Source: Lucinisca nassula (Eukaryota > Mollusca > Bivalvia > Lucinida > Lucinidae). Taken from it: a stretch of 64,000 bases of DNA. Shown here piece by piece: positions 28,430 to 42,074 of the stretch; the stretch's first letter is position 1; every line of letters starts with the position of its first letter. The stretch lies in contig OY757021.1 in the NCBI GenBank assembly GCA_963580285.1, positions 93,669,221 through 93,733,220 on the forward strand, given 5' to 3'. Made by a program: the position numbers and the translations under genes. The notes beneath the pieces were generated by a model. The model had not been told where the DNA came from. It ran no database searches and saw nothing but the letters and a program-made list of their open reading frames with translations.

Positions 28430-31400
28430 GTGCTATAATTTGAACAATCTTAGAAGAGGTGCACTATATGAAACTTCATACTAAATACCAAAGACATGAG
28501 CCTTGTGGTTTCAGAGAAGAAGATTTAAAGATTTTCCCTATGTAAGTCTTTGTAACGGGACCATTTCTGGCACCAAGGCTATCATTTGAACAATCTTGGT
28601 AGAGGTCCACTAGATGAAGCTACACACCAAATATTCAAGACCTGGGCCTTGTGGTTTCAGAGGAGGAGATTTTTTAAGATTTTTCCTATATAAGTTAATG
28701 TAAAACTAAAGGGTCCCAGGGTGGGGGCATTTTTGGCCCCAGGGCTATAATTTGAACAATCTTAATAGAGGTCCACAAGACAAAGCTTCATACCAAATAT
28801 CAAACACCTGAGCATTCTGGTCTCAGACAAGAAGAATTTTAAAGGTTTTCCCTATGTAAGTCTATGTAAAAACAAAGGGCCCACAGGGCAGGGGCATTTC
28901 TGGCCCCAGGGCTATAATTTTAACAATCTTGGTAGAGGTCCACTAGATGAAGCTACACATCAAATATCAAAGACCTGGGCCTTGCGTTTTCAGGAGAGGA
29001 TTTTTTAAGATTTTTCCTATATAAATCAATGTAAAACCAAAGGGTCCCAGGGTGGGGACATTTTTGGCCCCAGGGCTATAATTTGAACAATCTTGGTAGA
29101 TGTCCACAAGACAAAGCTTTCTTACCATACATGTATATCAAACACCTGAGCCTTCTGGTTTCTGAAAAGAAGATTTTTAAAGGTTTTCCTTATATAAGTC
29201 TATGTAAAACCAAAAGGCCCTGGGGCAGAGGCATTTTTGGCCCCAGTGCTACAATTTGAACAATCTTGATAAAGGTCATCAAGACGAAGCTTCATACCAA
29301 TATCAAACACCTGAGCCTTCTGGTTTCAGACAAGAAGTTTTTAAATGTTTTCCCTATGTTACTCTATGTAAAACAGAAGTGCCCAGGGGTCTATGTAAAA
29401 CCAAAGAGCCCCAGGGCGGGGGCATTTTTGGCCCCAGGGTTATAATTTGAACAATCTTGATAAAGGACCACAAGACAAAGCTTCATAGTATATATCAAAC
29501 ACCTCAGCCTTCTGGTTTCAGACAAGAAGACTTTCAAAGGTTTTCCCTATGTAAGTCTATGTAAAACTAAATTGCCCTGGGGCGGGGGCATTTTTGGCCC
29601 CAGGGCTATAATTTAAACGATCTTGGTAGAGGTCCACCAAATGAAGCTACGCAACAAATATCAAAGACCTGGGCCTTGCAGTTTCAGAGGAGATTTTTTA
29701 AGATTGTTCCTATATAAGTCAATGTAAAAGCAAAGGGCCCCGGGGCGGGGGAATTTTTGGCTCAAGAACTATAATTTGAACAATCTTGATAGAGGTCCAA
29801 TAGATAAAGCTTCACACCAAATATCAAAGACCTAGGCCTTGCGGTTTCAGAGAAGAAGATTTTTTCAGATTTTTCCTATATAAGCCAATGTAAAATCAAA
29901 AAGGGCCCTGGGTCCGGGACAGTTTTGGTACAAGGGCTATAATTTGAACAATCTTGGTAGAGGTCCACTAGATGAAGCTACACACCAAACATCAAAGACC
30001 TCGGCCTTGTGGTTTCAGAGAAGATTTTTTTAAGATTTTTCCTATAGAAGTCAATGTAAAACTAAAGGGGTCCGGGCCAGGGGCATTTCTTGGTTTTCCC
30101 TATATAAGCCCAAGTAAAACCAAAGGGCCCCGGGCGAGGGGCATTTTTGGCCCCAGCACTTTAATTTGAACAATTTTGGTAGGGGTCCACTAGATGAAGC
30201 TTCATACCAAATATGAAAGACCTGGGCCTTGCGGTTTCAGAGAAGAAGATTTTTAAAGATTTTCCCTATATAAGCCCATGTAAAACCAAAGGGCCCCGGA
30301 GTGGGGGTATTTATCGCCCCAGGGCTATAATTTGAACAATCTTGGTAGAGGTCCACTAGCTGAAGCTACACACCAAATATCAAAGACCTAGGCCTTGTGG
30401 TTTCTGAGAAGAAGATTTTTATAAGATTTTTCCTATATAAGTCAATGTAAAACTAAAGGGGTCTGGGCCAGGGGCATTTCTTGGCCCCAGGACTATAATT
30501 AGAACAATCATGATAGAGGTCCACTAGATGAAGCTTCATACCAAATATCAAAGACCTAGGCCTTGTGGTTTCAGAGAAGAAGATTTTTAAAGATTTTCCA
30601 TATATTAGCCTATGTAAAACCAAAGGGCCCCGGGGCGGGGGCATTTTTGGCCCCAGCACTATAATTTGAACAATTTTCGTAGTGGTCCACTAGATGAAGC
30701 TTCATACCAAATATCAAAGACCTGGGCCTGGTGGTTTCAGAGAAGAAGATTTTTAAAGTTTTTCCCTATATAAGTCTATGTAAAACCAAAGGGCCCAGGA
30801 GCGGGGGCATTTTTGGCCCCAGTGCAATAATTTGAACAATCTCGATTAAGGTCATCAAGACAAAGCTTCATTCCAAATATCAAACACCTGAGCCTCATGG
30901 TTTCAGGCAAGAAGATTTTTTAAGGTTTTCCATATATAAGTCTATGTAAAACCAAAAGGCCCAGGAGCAGGGGCATTTTTGGCCATAGGGCTATAATTTT
31001 AACAATCTTGGTAGAGGTCCACTAGCTGAAGCTTCATACCAAATATCAAAAACCTAGGCCTTGTGGTTTCAGTAAAGAAGACTTTTAAAGATTTTCCCTA
31101 TATAAGTCTATGAGTCTATGTAAAACCAAAGGGCCCCGGAGCAGGGGCATTTTTGGCCCCAGGGCTATTATTTGAACAATCTTGGTAGAGGTCCACAAGA
31201 TAGAGCTTCATACCAAATATCAAAGACCTGGGCCATTCAGTTTCAGAGAAGAAGATTTTTAAAGATTTTCCCTATATAAGCCTATGTAAAACCAAGGGCC
31301 CCGGGGCAGGGGCATTTTTGGCCCCAGCACTATAATTTGAACAATCTTGGTAGGGGTCCACTGGATGAAGCTTCATACCAAATATCAAAGACCTGGGTCT

Positions 31401-32347
31401 TGCAGTTTCAGAGAAGAAGATTTTTAAAGATTTTCCCTATATAAGCCCATGTAAAACCAAAGGGCCCCGGGGCGGGGGCATTTTTTGCCCCAGCACTATA
31501 ATTTGAACAATCTTGGTAGGGGTCCATTAGATGAAGCTTCATACCAAATATCAAAGACCTGGGCCTTGTGGATTCAGAGAAGAAGATTTTTAAAGATTTT
31601 CCCTATATAAGCCCATGTAAAACCAAAGGGCCCCGGGGCGGGGGCATTTTTGGCCCCAGCACTATAATTTGAACAATCTTGGTAGGGGTCCACTAGATGA
31701 AACTTCATACCAAATATGAAAGACCTGGGCCTTGCGGTTTCAGAGAAGAAGAATTTTAAAGATTTTCCCTTTATAAGCCCATGTAAAACCAAAGGGCCCC
31801 GGAGTGGGGGCATTTATCGCCCCAGGGCTATAATTTGAACAATCTTGGTAGGGGTCCACTAGATGAAGCTTCATACCAAATATGAAAGACCTGGGCCTTG
31901 CGGTTTCAGAGAAGATTTTTAAAGATTTTCCCTATATAAGCCCATGTAAAACCAAAGGGCCCCGGGGCGGGGGCATTTTTTGCCCCAGCACTATAATTTG
32001 AACAATCTTGGTAGGGGTCCACTAGATGAAGCTTCATACCAAATATGAAAGACCTGGGCCTTGCGGTTTCGGAGAAGAAGATTTTTTAAGTTTTCGGTGA
32101 AAAAAATCTATTTTTGGCTCCTGTGACCTTGATGTGAAACGGACCGGAACCGTTTGAACAACTTTGAAAGGGGACCACCTAGGCATCATTCCTGTGAAGT
32201 TTGATCAAAATCTGATCAGTGGTTTCGGAGGAGATGTCGTTTGAAGAAATTGTTTACGCACGCACGCACGGACGCACGCACGCACGACGGACGACGGACA
32301 AAAAGTGATCCCAAAAGCTCACCTCGTCACTACGTGACGGTGAGCTA
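28430..32347 (+). repeat. Pearl-like array, diverged leading block
   Basis: About 22 core monomers without a 5' module at the left edge. Monomers at 28430-30100 are clearly more diverged from the consensus (GATAGAGGTCCACAAGACAA, CAAACACCTGAGCCTTCTGG) than those further right, the pattern of an old array edge. It ends with a standard 3' module, an ACGC microsatellite (about 32268-32300) and a hairpin at 32316-32346. Confidence 0.85.
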
Positions 32348-34617
32348 ACAAGAGGGCCATGATGGCCCTGGATCGCTCACCTGATCCATAGAGTAATAAG
32401 TGGGCCCCGGGGAGGGCCATTATTGACACCAGGGCTTTAATGTGCATAATGTTGAGGGAGGTCTAAAAAGGTGAAGGTTCATACCAAATATCAACAAAGG
32501 CTATAATTTGAACAATCTTGGCTAAGGTCCAATAGATGAAGCTACACACCAAATATCAAACACCTGGGCCTTGCAGTTTCAGAGAAGAAGATTTTTTTAA
32601 AGATATTCCCTACATAAGCCTATGTAAAACCAAATGGCCCATGGGGCGGGGGTATTTTTGGCCTCAGGGCTATAATTTAAACAATCTTGATAGAAGTCCA
32701 CTAGATGAAGCTTCACGCCAAATATCCAAGACCTGGGCCTTGCTGTTTCAGAGAAGAAGATTTTTATATATTTCCCTATCTAAGTCTATGTAAAACCAAA
32801 GGGTCTCGGGGCAGGGGCATTTTTAGCTTAAGGGCTATAATTTGAACACTCTTGATAGAGGTCCACTAGATGAAATTTCACACCAAATATCAAAGGCCTA
32901 GGCCTTGTGGTTTCAAACAAGAAATTTTTTAAAGATTTTCCCTATATAAGCCTATGTCAAACCAAAGGGCCCCGAAGCGGGGCCATTTTTGGTCTCAGGG
33001 CTATAATTTGAACTATCTTTGTAGAGGTCCACTAGATGAAGCTTCATATCAAATATCAAAGACCTAGGCCTTGTGGTTTCAGAGAAGAAGATTTTTCAAG
33101 ATTTTCCCTATAGAAGTCTATGTAAAACCAAAGGGCCCCTGAGCGGGGACATTTTTTAGCCCCAGCACTATAATTTGAACAATCTTGGTAGGGGTCCAAA
33201 GAAGAAGATTCATACCAAATATCAAAGACCTGAGCCTTGTGGTTTCAGAGAAGAATATTTTTAAATATTTCCCTATATAAGTCTATAACCAAAGGGTCTC
33301 GGGGCTGGGGCATTTTTTGCCCCAGGGCTATAATTTGAACAATCTTAATAGAGGTCCACTAGATGAAATTTCACACTTAATATCAAAGACCTAGGCCTTG
33401 TGGTTTCACAGAATTTTTTTTTAAAGATTTTCCCTATATAAGTCTATGTAAAAACAAAGGACCCAGAGGCGGGACCATTTTAGGTTTCAGGGCTTTAATT
33501 TGAACAATCTTTGTAGAGGTCCACTAGATGAAGCTTCATACCAAATATCAAAGACCTAGGCCTTGTGGTTTCAGAGAAGAAGATTTTTCAAGATTTTCCC
33601 TATAGAAGTCTATGTAAAACCAAAGGCCCTGGAGCGGGGGCATTTTTGGTCTCAGGGCTATAATTTGAACAATCTTGGTAGGGGTCCCCAAGATGAAGCT
33701 TCATACCAAATAGCCAAGACCTGGGCCTTGCTGTTTCAGAGAAGAAGATTTTCCCTATATAAGCCTATGTAAAACCAAAGGGTCCCGGGGTGGGGGCATT
33801 TTTGGCCCCAGCACTATAATTTGAACAATCTTGGTAGGGGTCAACTAGATGAAGCTTCATTCCAAATAGCAAAGACCTGGGCCTTGGGGTTTCAGAGAAG
33901 AAGATTTTTAAAGATTTTCCCTATATAAGCCCATATAAAACCAAAGGGCCCCGGGGCCGGGGCAATTTTGGCCCCAGCACTATAATTCGAACAATCTTGG
34001 TAGGGGTCCACTAGATGAAGCTTCTTACCTAATATCGAAGACCTGGGCCTTGCAGTTTCAGAGAAGAAGATTGTTAAAGATTTTCCCTATATAAGCCCAT
34101 GTAAAACCAAAGGGCCCCGGGGCGGGGGCATTTTTGGCCCCAGCACTATAATTTGAACAATCTTGGTAGGAGTCCACTAGATGAAGCTTCATACCAAGTA
34201 TCAAAGACCTGGGCCTTGCGGTTTCAGAGAAGAAGATTTTTCAAGATTTTCCCTATATTAGCCCATGTAAAACCAAAGGGCCCCGGGGCGGGGGCATTTT
34301 TGGCATCAGCACTATAATTTGAACAATCTTGGTAGGGGTCCACTAGATGAAGCTTCATACCAAATATCAATGACCTGGGCCTTGTGGTTTCAGAGAAGAA
34401 GATTTTTTAAGTTTTCGGTGAAAAAAATCTATTTTTGGCTCCTGTGACCTAGATGTGCAACAGACCGGAACCATTTGAACAACTTTGAAAGGGGACCACC
34501 TAAGGATCATTCCTATGAAGTTTGGTCGAAATCGGATCAGTGGTTTAGGAGGAGATGCCGTTTGAAGAAATTGTTTACGCACGGAATGACAGACAAAAAG
34601 TGATCCTAATATAAAAC
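32348..34617 (+). repeat. Pearl-like element unit 6
   Basis: 5' module, about 11 core monomers (several with indels), hairpin-less 3' module ending CTAATATAAAA. Confidence 0.85.
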
Positions 34618-37192
34618 ACAAGAGGGCCATGATGGCCCTGGATCGCTCACCTGATCCATAGTGTAACAAGCGGGCCCCAGAGAGGGCCATTATTGGCCCC
34701 AGTGCTTTAATGTGCATAATGTTGAGGGAGGTCTAAAAGGTGAAACTTCATACCAAACATCAACAAAGGTTATAATTTGAACAATCTTGGCAAAGGTCCA
34801 CTAGATGAAGCTACACATCAAATATCAAAGACCTGGGCCTTGCGGTTTCAGAGAAGAAGATAATCCCTACATAAGCCTATGCAAAACCAAATGGCCCCAG
34901 GGCTATATAAATCTATGTAAAACCAAAGGGCCCCGGGGTGGGGGCATTTGTGGCCCCAGGGCTATAATTTGTGGCCCAAGGGCTATAATTTTTACAATCT
35001 TGGTAGATGTCCATTAGATGAAGCTTCATACCAAATTTCAAAGTCCTGGGCCTTGTGGTTTCAGAGAAGAAGATTTTTAAAGATTATCCCTATATAAGCC
35101 TATGTAAAACCAAAGGGCCCGGGGCGGGGCCACTTTTGGCCCCAGCACTATAATTTGAATCAGGGTCCTTTAGAAGAAGCTTCATACCAAATATAAAAGA
35201 CCTAGGACTTGTGGTTTCAGAGAAGAAGATTTTTAAAGATTTTCCCTATATAAGCCTATGTAAAACCAAAAGGCCCCGGAGCAGGGGCATTTTTGGCCCA
35301 AGGGCTATAATTTGATAATTTGAATAATCTTGGTTCTATATAAGCCTATGTAAAACCAAAGGGCCCTGGGGCGGGGCCATTTTTGGCCCCAGCACTATAA
35401 TTTGAATCATCTTGGTAGGGGTCCTTTAGAAGAAGCTTCATACCAAATATAAAAGACCTAGGACTTGTGGTTTCAGAGAAGAAGATTTTTAAAAGTTTTC
35501 CCTATATAAGCCTATGTAAAACCAAAGGGCCCCGGGGCGGGGGCATTTTTGGCCCCAGCACTATAATTTGAACAATCTTGGTAGGGGTCAACTAGATGAA
35601 GCTTCATACCAAATATCAAAGTCCTGGGCCTTGTGGTTTCAGAGGAGAGGATTTTTAAAGATTTTCCCTATATAAGCCTTTGTAAAACCAAAGGGCCCCG
35701 GGGCGGGGACATTTTTGGCCTCAGCACTATAATTTGAACAATCTTGGTAGGGGTCCACTTGATGAAGCTTCATACCAAATATAAAAGACCTAGGCGTTGT
35801 GGTTTCAGAGAAGAAGATTTTTTAAGATTTTCCCTATATAAGTCTACGTAAACCAAAGGGCCCCGGGGCGGGGGCAGTTTTGGCCCAAGGGCTATAATTT
35901 GAACAATCTTGGTAGAGGTCCATTAGATGAAGCTTCATTATAAATATCAAAGTCCTGGGCCTTGCTGTTTCAGAGAAGAAGATTTTTAAAGATTTTGCCT
36001 ATATAAGCCTATGTAAAACCAAAGGGCCCCCAAGGCGGGGGCATTTTTGGCCCCAGCACTATAATTTGAACAATCTTGGTAGGGGTCCACTAGATGAAGC
36101 TTCATACCAAATATCAAAGACCTGGGCCTTGTGGTTTCAGAGAAGAAGATTTTTAAAGATTTTCCCTATATAAGCCAATGTAAAACCAAAGGGCCCCGTG
36201 GCGGGGGCAATTTTTTTCCCAGCACTATAATTTGAACAATCTTGGTAGGGGTCCACTAGATGAAGCTTCATACCAAATATCAAAGTCCTGGGCCTTGTGG
36301 TTTCAGAGAAGAAGATTTTTAAAGATTTTCCCTATATAAGCCTATGTAAAACCAAAGGGCCCCGGGGCGGGGGCATTTTTGGCCCCAGGACTATAATTTG
36401 AACAATCTTGGTAGGGGTCCACTAGATGAAGCTTCATACCAAATATCAAAGACCTGGGCCTTGTGGTTTCAGAGAAGAAGATTTTTAAAGATTTTCCCTA
36501 TATAAGCCTATGTAAAACCAAAGGGCCCCGTGGCGGGGGCTTTTTTTGTCCCAGCACTATAATTTGAACAATCTTGGTAGGGGTCCACTAGATGAAGCTT
36601 CATACCAAATATCAAAGTCCTGGGCCTTGTGGTTTCAGAGAAGAAGATTTTTAAAGATTTTCCCTATATAAGCCTATGTAAAACCAAAGGGCCCCGGGGC
36701 GGGGGCATTTTTTGCCCCAGCACTTTAATTTGAACAATCTTGGTAGAGGTCCATTAGATGAAGCTTCATACCAAATATCAAAGACCTCGGCCTTGCAGTT
36801 TCAGAGAAGAAGATTTTTAAAGATTTTCCCTATATAAGCCTATGCAAAACCAAAGGGCCCCGGGGTGGGGGCATTTTTGGCCCCAGCACTATAATTTGAA
36901 CAATCTTGGTAGGGGTCCACTAGATGAAGCTTCATACCAAATATCAAAGACCTGGGCCTTGCGGTTTCAGAGAAGAAGATTTTTTAAGTTTTCATTAAAA
37001 AAATCTATTTTTGGCTCCTGTGACCTATATGTGCAATGGACCGGAACCATTAGAAGAACTTTGAAAGGAGACCACCTAAGGATCATTCCTGTGAAATTTG
37101 GTCAAAATCCGATCAGTGGTTTAGGAGGAGATGTAGTTTGAAGAAATTGTTTACGCACGGATGACAGACAAAAAGTGATCCTAATATAAAAC
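34618..37192 (+). repeat. Pearl-like element unit 7
   Basis: 5' module and about 13 core monomers. There are several partial-monomer junctions at 34862-35350, including a repeated CTATATAAGCCTATGTAAAA junction that shows unequal exchange. The 3' module has no hairpin. Confidence 0.85.
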
Positions 37193-39213
37193 ACAAGAGG
37201 ACCATGATGGCCCTGGATCGCTCACCTTATCCATAGAGTAACAAGTGGGCCCCGGGGAGGGCCATTTTTGACCCCAGGGTTATAATGTGCATAATATTGA
37301 GGGAGGTCTAAAAAGGTGAAACTTCATACCAAATATCAACAAAGGCTATAATTTGAACAATCTTGGCAAAGGTCCACTAGATGAAGCTACACAACAAATA
37401 TCAAAGACCTGGGCCTTGTGGTTTCAGAGAAGAAGATTTTTTTAAAGATATTCCTTACATAAGCCTATGTAAAACCAAATGGCCCCGGGGCAGGGGCATT
37501 TTTGGCCTCAGGGCTATAATTTAAACAATCTTGATAGAGGTCCACTAGATGAAGCTTCACACCAAATATCAAAGACCTGGGCCTTGTTGTTTCAGAGAAG
37601 AAGATTTTCAAAGATTATTTCTATTATAAGTCTATGTAAAATCAAAGGGCCCTGGGGCGAGGGCATTTGTGGCCCCAGGGCTATAATTTGAACAATCTTG
37701 GGAGGGGTCCACTAGCTGAAGCTTCATACCAAATGTCAAAGATCTAGGCCTTGTGGTTTCAGAGTAGAAGATTTTTCAAGATTTTACCTATATAAGTCTA
37801 TGAAAAACCAAAGGGCCCAGGAGCGGGGGCATTTTTGGCCCCAGGGCTATAATTTGAACAATCTTGATAGAGGTCCACAAAATGAAGCTTCATACCAAAT
37901 ATCAAAAACCTGGGCCTAGCAGTTTCAGAGAAGAAGATTTTTAAAGATTTTCCCTATATAAGCCTATGTAAAACCAAAGGGCCCCGGGGCGGGGGCATTT
38001 TTGGCCCCAGCACTATAATTTGAACAGTCTTGGTAGGGGTCTACAAGATGAAGCTTCATACCAAATAGCAAAGACCTGGGCCCTGCAGTTTCAGAGAAGA
38101 AGTTTTTTTAAAGATTTTCCCAATATAAGCCCATGTAAAACCAAAGGGCCCTGGGGCGGGGGCATTTTTGGCCCCAGCACTATAATTTGAACAATCTTGG
38201 TAGGGATCCTTTAGATGAAGCTTCATACCAAATATCAAAGACCTGGGCCTTTTGGTTTCAGAGAAGAAGATTTTTAAAGATTTTCCCCATAAAAGCCAAT
38301 GTAAAACCAAAGGGCCCCGGGGCGCGGGCATTTTTTGTCCCAGCACTTTTATTTGAACAATCTTGGTAGGGGTCCACTAGATGAAGATTCATACCAAATA
38401 TCAAAGACCTGGGCTTTCCAGTTTCAGAGAAGAAGATTTTTAAAGATTTTCCCTATATAAGCCCATGTGGAACCAAAGGGCCCTGGGGCGGGGGCATTTT
38501 TAGCCCAAGCACTATAATTTGAACAATCTTGGTAGGGGTCCACTGCATGAAACTTCATACCAAATATCAAAGACCTGGGCCTTGCGGTTTCAGAGAAGAA
38601 GATTTTTAAAGATTTTCCCTATATAAGCCTATGTAAAACCAAAGGGCCCCGGGGCGGGGGCATCTTTGGCCCCAGGACTATAATTTGAACAATTTTGGTA
38701 GGGGTCCAACAGATGAAGATTCATACCAAATATCAAAGACCTGGGACTTGCCGTTTCAGAGAAGAAAATTTTTAAAGATTTTCCCTATATAAGCCCATGT
38801 AAAACCAAAGGGCCCCGGGGCGGGGGCATTTTTGGCCCCAGCACTATAATTTGAACAATCTTGGTAGGGGTCCACTAGATGAAGGTTCATACCAAATATC
38901 AAAGACCTGGGCCTTGCAGTTTCAGAGAAGAAGATTTTTTAAGTTTTCGGTGAAAAAAATCTATTTTTGGCTCCTGTGACCTATATGTGCAACGGACCGG
39001 AACCATTTGAACAACTTTGAAAGGGGACCACCTAAGGATCATTTCTGTGAAGTTTGGTCAAAATCCGCTCAGTGGTTTAGGAGGAGATGTCGTTTGAAGA
39101 AATTGTTTACGCACGGACGGACGGGACGGACGGACGGACGGACGCACGCACGACGGACGACGGACAAAAAGTGATCCCAAAAGCTCACCTTGTCACTACG
39201 TGACGGTGAGCTA
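37193..39213 (+). repeat. Pearl-like element unit 8
   Basis: 5' module with a one-base change in the palindrome (GGACCATGATGGCCC), about nine or ten monomers, ACGG microsatellite (39112-39160) and hairpin at 39182-39212 with one substitution in its loop-side stem. Confidence 0.85.
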
Positions 39214-42074
39214 ACAAGAGGGCCATGATGGCCCTGGATCGCTCACCTGATCCATAGTGTAACAAGTGTGCCCCAGAGAGGGCCATTATTGGCCCCAGGG
39301 CTTTAATGTGCATAATGTTGAGGGAGGTCTTAAAGGTGAAGCTTCATACCAAACATCAACAAAGGCTATAATTTGAACAATCTTGGCAAAGGTCCACTAG
39401 ATGAAGCTACACATCAAATTTCAAAGACCTGGGCTTGGCGGTTTCAGAGAAGAAGATTTTTAAAGATTTTGCCTATATAAGCCTATGTAAAACCAAAGGG
39501 CCCCAGGACGGGGGCATTTTTTGCCCCAGCACTATAATTTGAACAATCTTAGTAGGGGTCCACTAGATGAAGCTTCATACCAAATATCAAAGTCCTGGGC
39601 CTTGTGGTTTCAGAGAAGAAGATTTTTAAAGATTTTCCCTATAAAGGCCTATGTAAAATCAAAGGGCCCCGGGGCGGGGGCATTTTTGGCCCCAGCACTA
39701 TAATTTGAACAATCTTGGTAGGGGTCCACTAGATGAAGCTTCATACCAAATATCAAAGACCTGGGCCTTGTGGTTTCAGAGAAGAAAGTTTTTAAAGATT
39801 TTCCCTATATAAGCCCATGTAAAACCAAAGGGCCCCGTGGTGGGGGCATTTTTTGTCCCAGCACTAAAATTTGAAGGGGTCCACTAGATGAAGCTTCATA
39901 CCAAATATCAAAGTCCTGCATGGGCCTTGTGGTTTCAGAGAAGAAGATTTTTTTAAAGAATTTCCCTATATAAGCCTATGTAAAACCAAAGGGCCCCGGG
40001 GCGGGGGCATTTTGGGCCCCAGCACTATAATTTGAACAATCTTGGTAGGGGTCCACTAGATGAAGCTTCATACCAAATATCAAAGACCTGGGCCTTATGG
40101 TTTCAGAGAAGAAGATTTTTAAAGATTTTCCCTATATAAGCCAGTGTAAAACCAAAGGGCCCCGTGGCGGGGGCATTTTTTGTCCCAGCACTATAATTTG
40201 AACAATCTTGGTAGGGGTCCACTAGATGAAGCTTCATACCAAATATCAAAGACCTGGGCCTTGTGGTTTCAGAGAAGAAGATTTTAAAAGATTTTCCCTA
40301 TATAAGCCTATGTAAAACCAAAGGGCCCCGGGGCGGGGGCATTTTTGGCCCCAGCACTATAATTTGAACAATCTTGGTAGGGGTCCACTAGATGAAGCTT
40401 CATACCAAATATCAAAGACCTGGGCCTTGTGGTTTCAGAGAAGAAGATTTTTAAAGATTTTCCCTATATAAGCCAATGTAAAACCAAAGGGCCCCGTGGC
40501 GGGGGCATTTTTTGTCCCAGCACTATAATTTGAACAATCTTGGTAGGGGTCCACTAGATGATCATGACCTTCATACCAAATATCAAAGTCCTTGGCCTTG
40601 TGGTTTCAGAGAAGATATAAAACACCTGGGCCCTATTGTTTCAGAGAAGAAGATTTTAAAAGATTTTCCCTATATAAGCCTATGTAAAACCAAAGGGCCC
40701 CGGGGCGGGGGCATTTTTGGCCCCAGAACTATAATTTAAACAATCTTGGTAGGGGTCCACTAGATGAAGCTTCTTACCAAATATAAAACACCTGGGCCCT
40801 ATTGTTTCAGAGAAGAAGATTTTTAAAGATTTTCCCTATATAAGCCAATGTAAAACCAAAGGGCCCCGTGGCGAGGGCATTTTTTGTCCCAGCACTAAAA
40901 TTTGAACAATCTTGGTAGGGGTCCACTAGATGAAGCTTCATAGCAAATATCAAAGTCCTGGGCCTTGTGGTTTCAGAGAAGAAAATTTTTAAAGATTTTC
41001 CCTATATAAGCCTATGTAAAACCAAAGGGCCCCGGGGCGGGGGCATTTTTGGCCCCAGCACTATAATTTGAAAAATCTTGGTAGGGGTCCACTAGATGAA
41101 GCTTCATACCAAATATCAAAGACCCGGGCCTTGTGGTTTCAGAGAAGAAGATTTTTAAAGATTTTCCCTATATAAGCCTATGTAAAACCAAAGGGCCCTG
41201 TGGCGGGGGCATTTCTTGTCCCAGCACTATAATTTGAACAATCTTGGTAGGGGTCCACTAGATGAAGCTTCATACCAAATATCAAAGTCCTGGGCCTTGT
41301 GGTTTCAGAGAAGAAGATTTTTAAAAATTTTCCCTATATAAGCCTATGTAAAACCAAAGGGCCCCATGGCGGGGGCATTTTTGGCCCCAGCACTATAATT
41401 TGAATAATCTTGGTAGGGGTCCACTAGATGAAGCTTCATACCAAATATCAAAGTCCTGGGCCTTGTGGTTTCAGAGAAGAAGATTTTTAAAGATTTTCCC
41501 TATATAAGCCCATGTAAAACCAAAGGTCCCCGGGGCGGGGGCATTTTTGGCCCCAGCACTATAATTTGAACAATCTTGGTAGGGGTCCACTAGATGAAGC
41601 TTCATACCAAATATCAAAGAACTGGGCCTTGTGGTTTCAGAGAAGAAGATTTTTAAAGATTTTCCCTATATAAGCCCATGTAAAACCAAAGGGCCCCGGG
41701 GCGGGGGCATTTTTTGCCCCAGCACTATAATTTGAACAATCTTGGTAGGGGTCCACTAGATGATGCTTCATACCAAATATCAAAGACCTGGGCCTTGTGG
41801 TTTCAGAGAAGAAGATTTTTTAAGTTTTTGGTGAAAAAAAATCTATTTTTGGCTCCTGTGACCTAGATGTGCAACGGACCGGAACCATTTGAACAACTTT
41901 GAAAGGGGACCACCTAAGGATCATTCCTGTGAAGTTTGGTCAAAATCCGATCAGTGGTTTAGGAGGAGATGTCGTTTAAAGAAATTGTTTACGCACGCAC
42001 GGACGCACGCACGACGGACGACGGACAAAAAGTGATCCCAAAAGCTCACCTCGTCACTACGTGACGGTGAGCTA
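39214..42074 (+). repeat. Pearl-like element unit 9, homogeneous core
   Basis: About 14 monomers in two alternating variants: GGGGCGGGGGCATTTTTGGC, and GTGGCGGGGGCATTTTTTGT preceded by AGCCAATGTAAAACC. Hairpin at 42043-42073. Confidence 0.88.
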
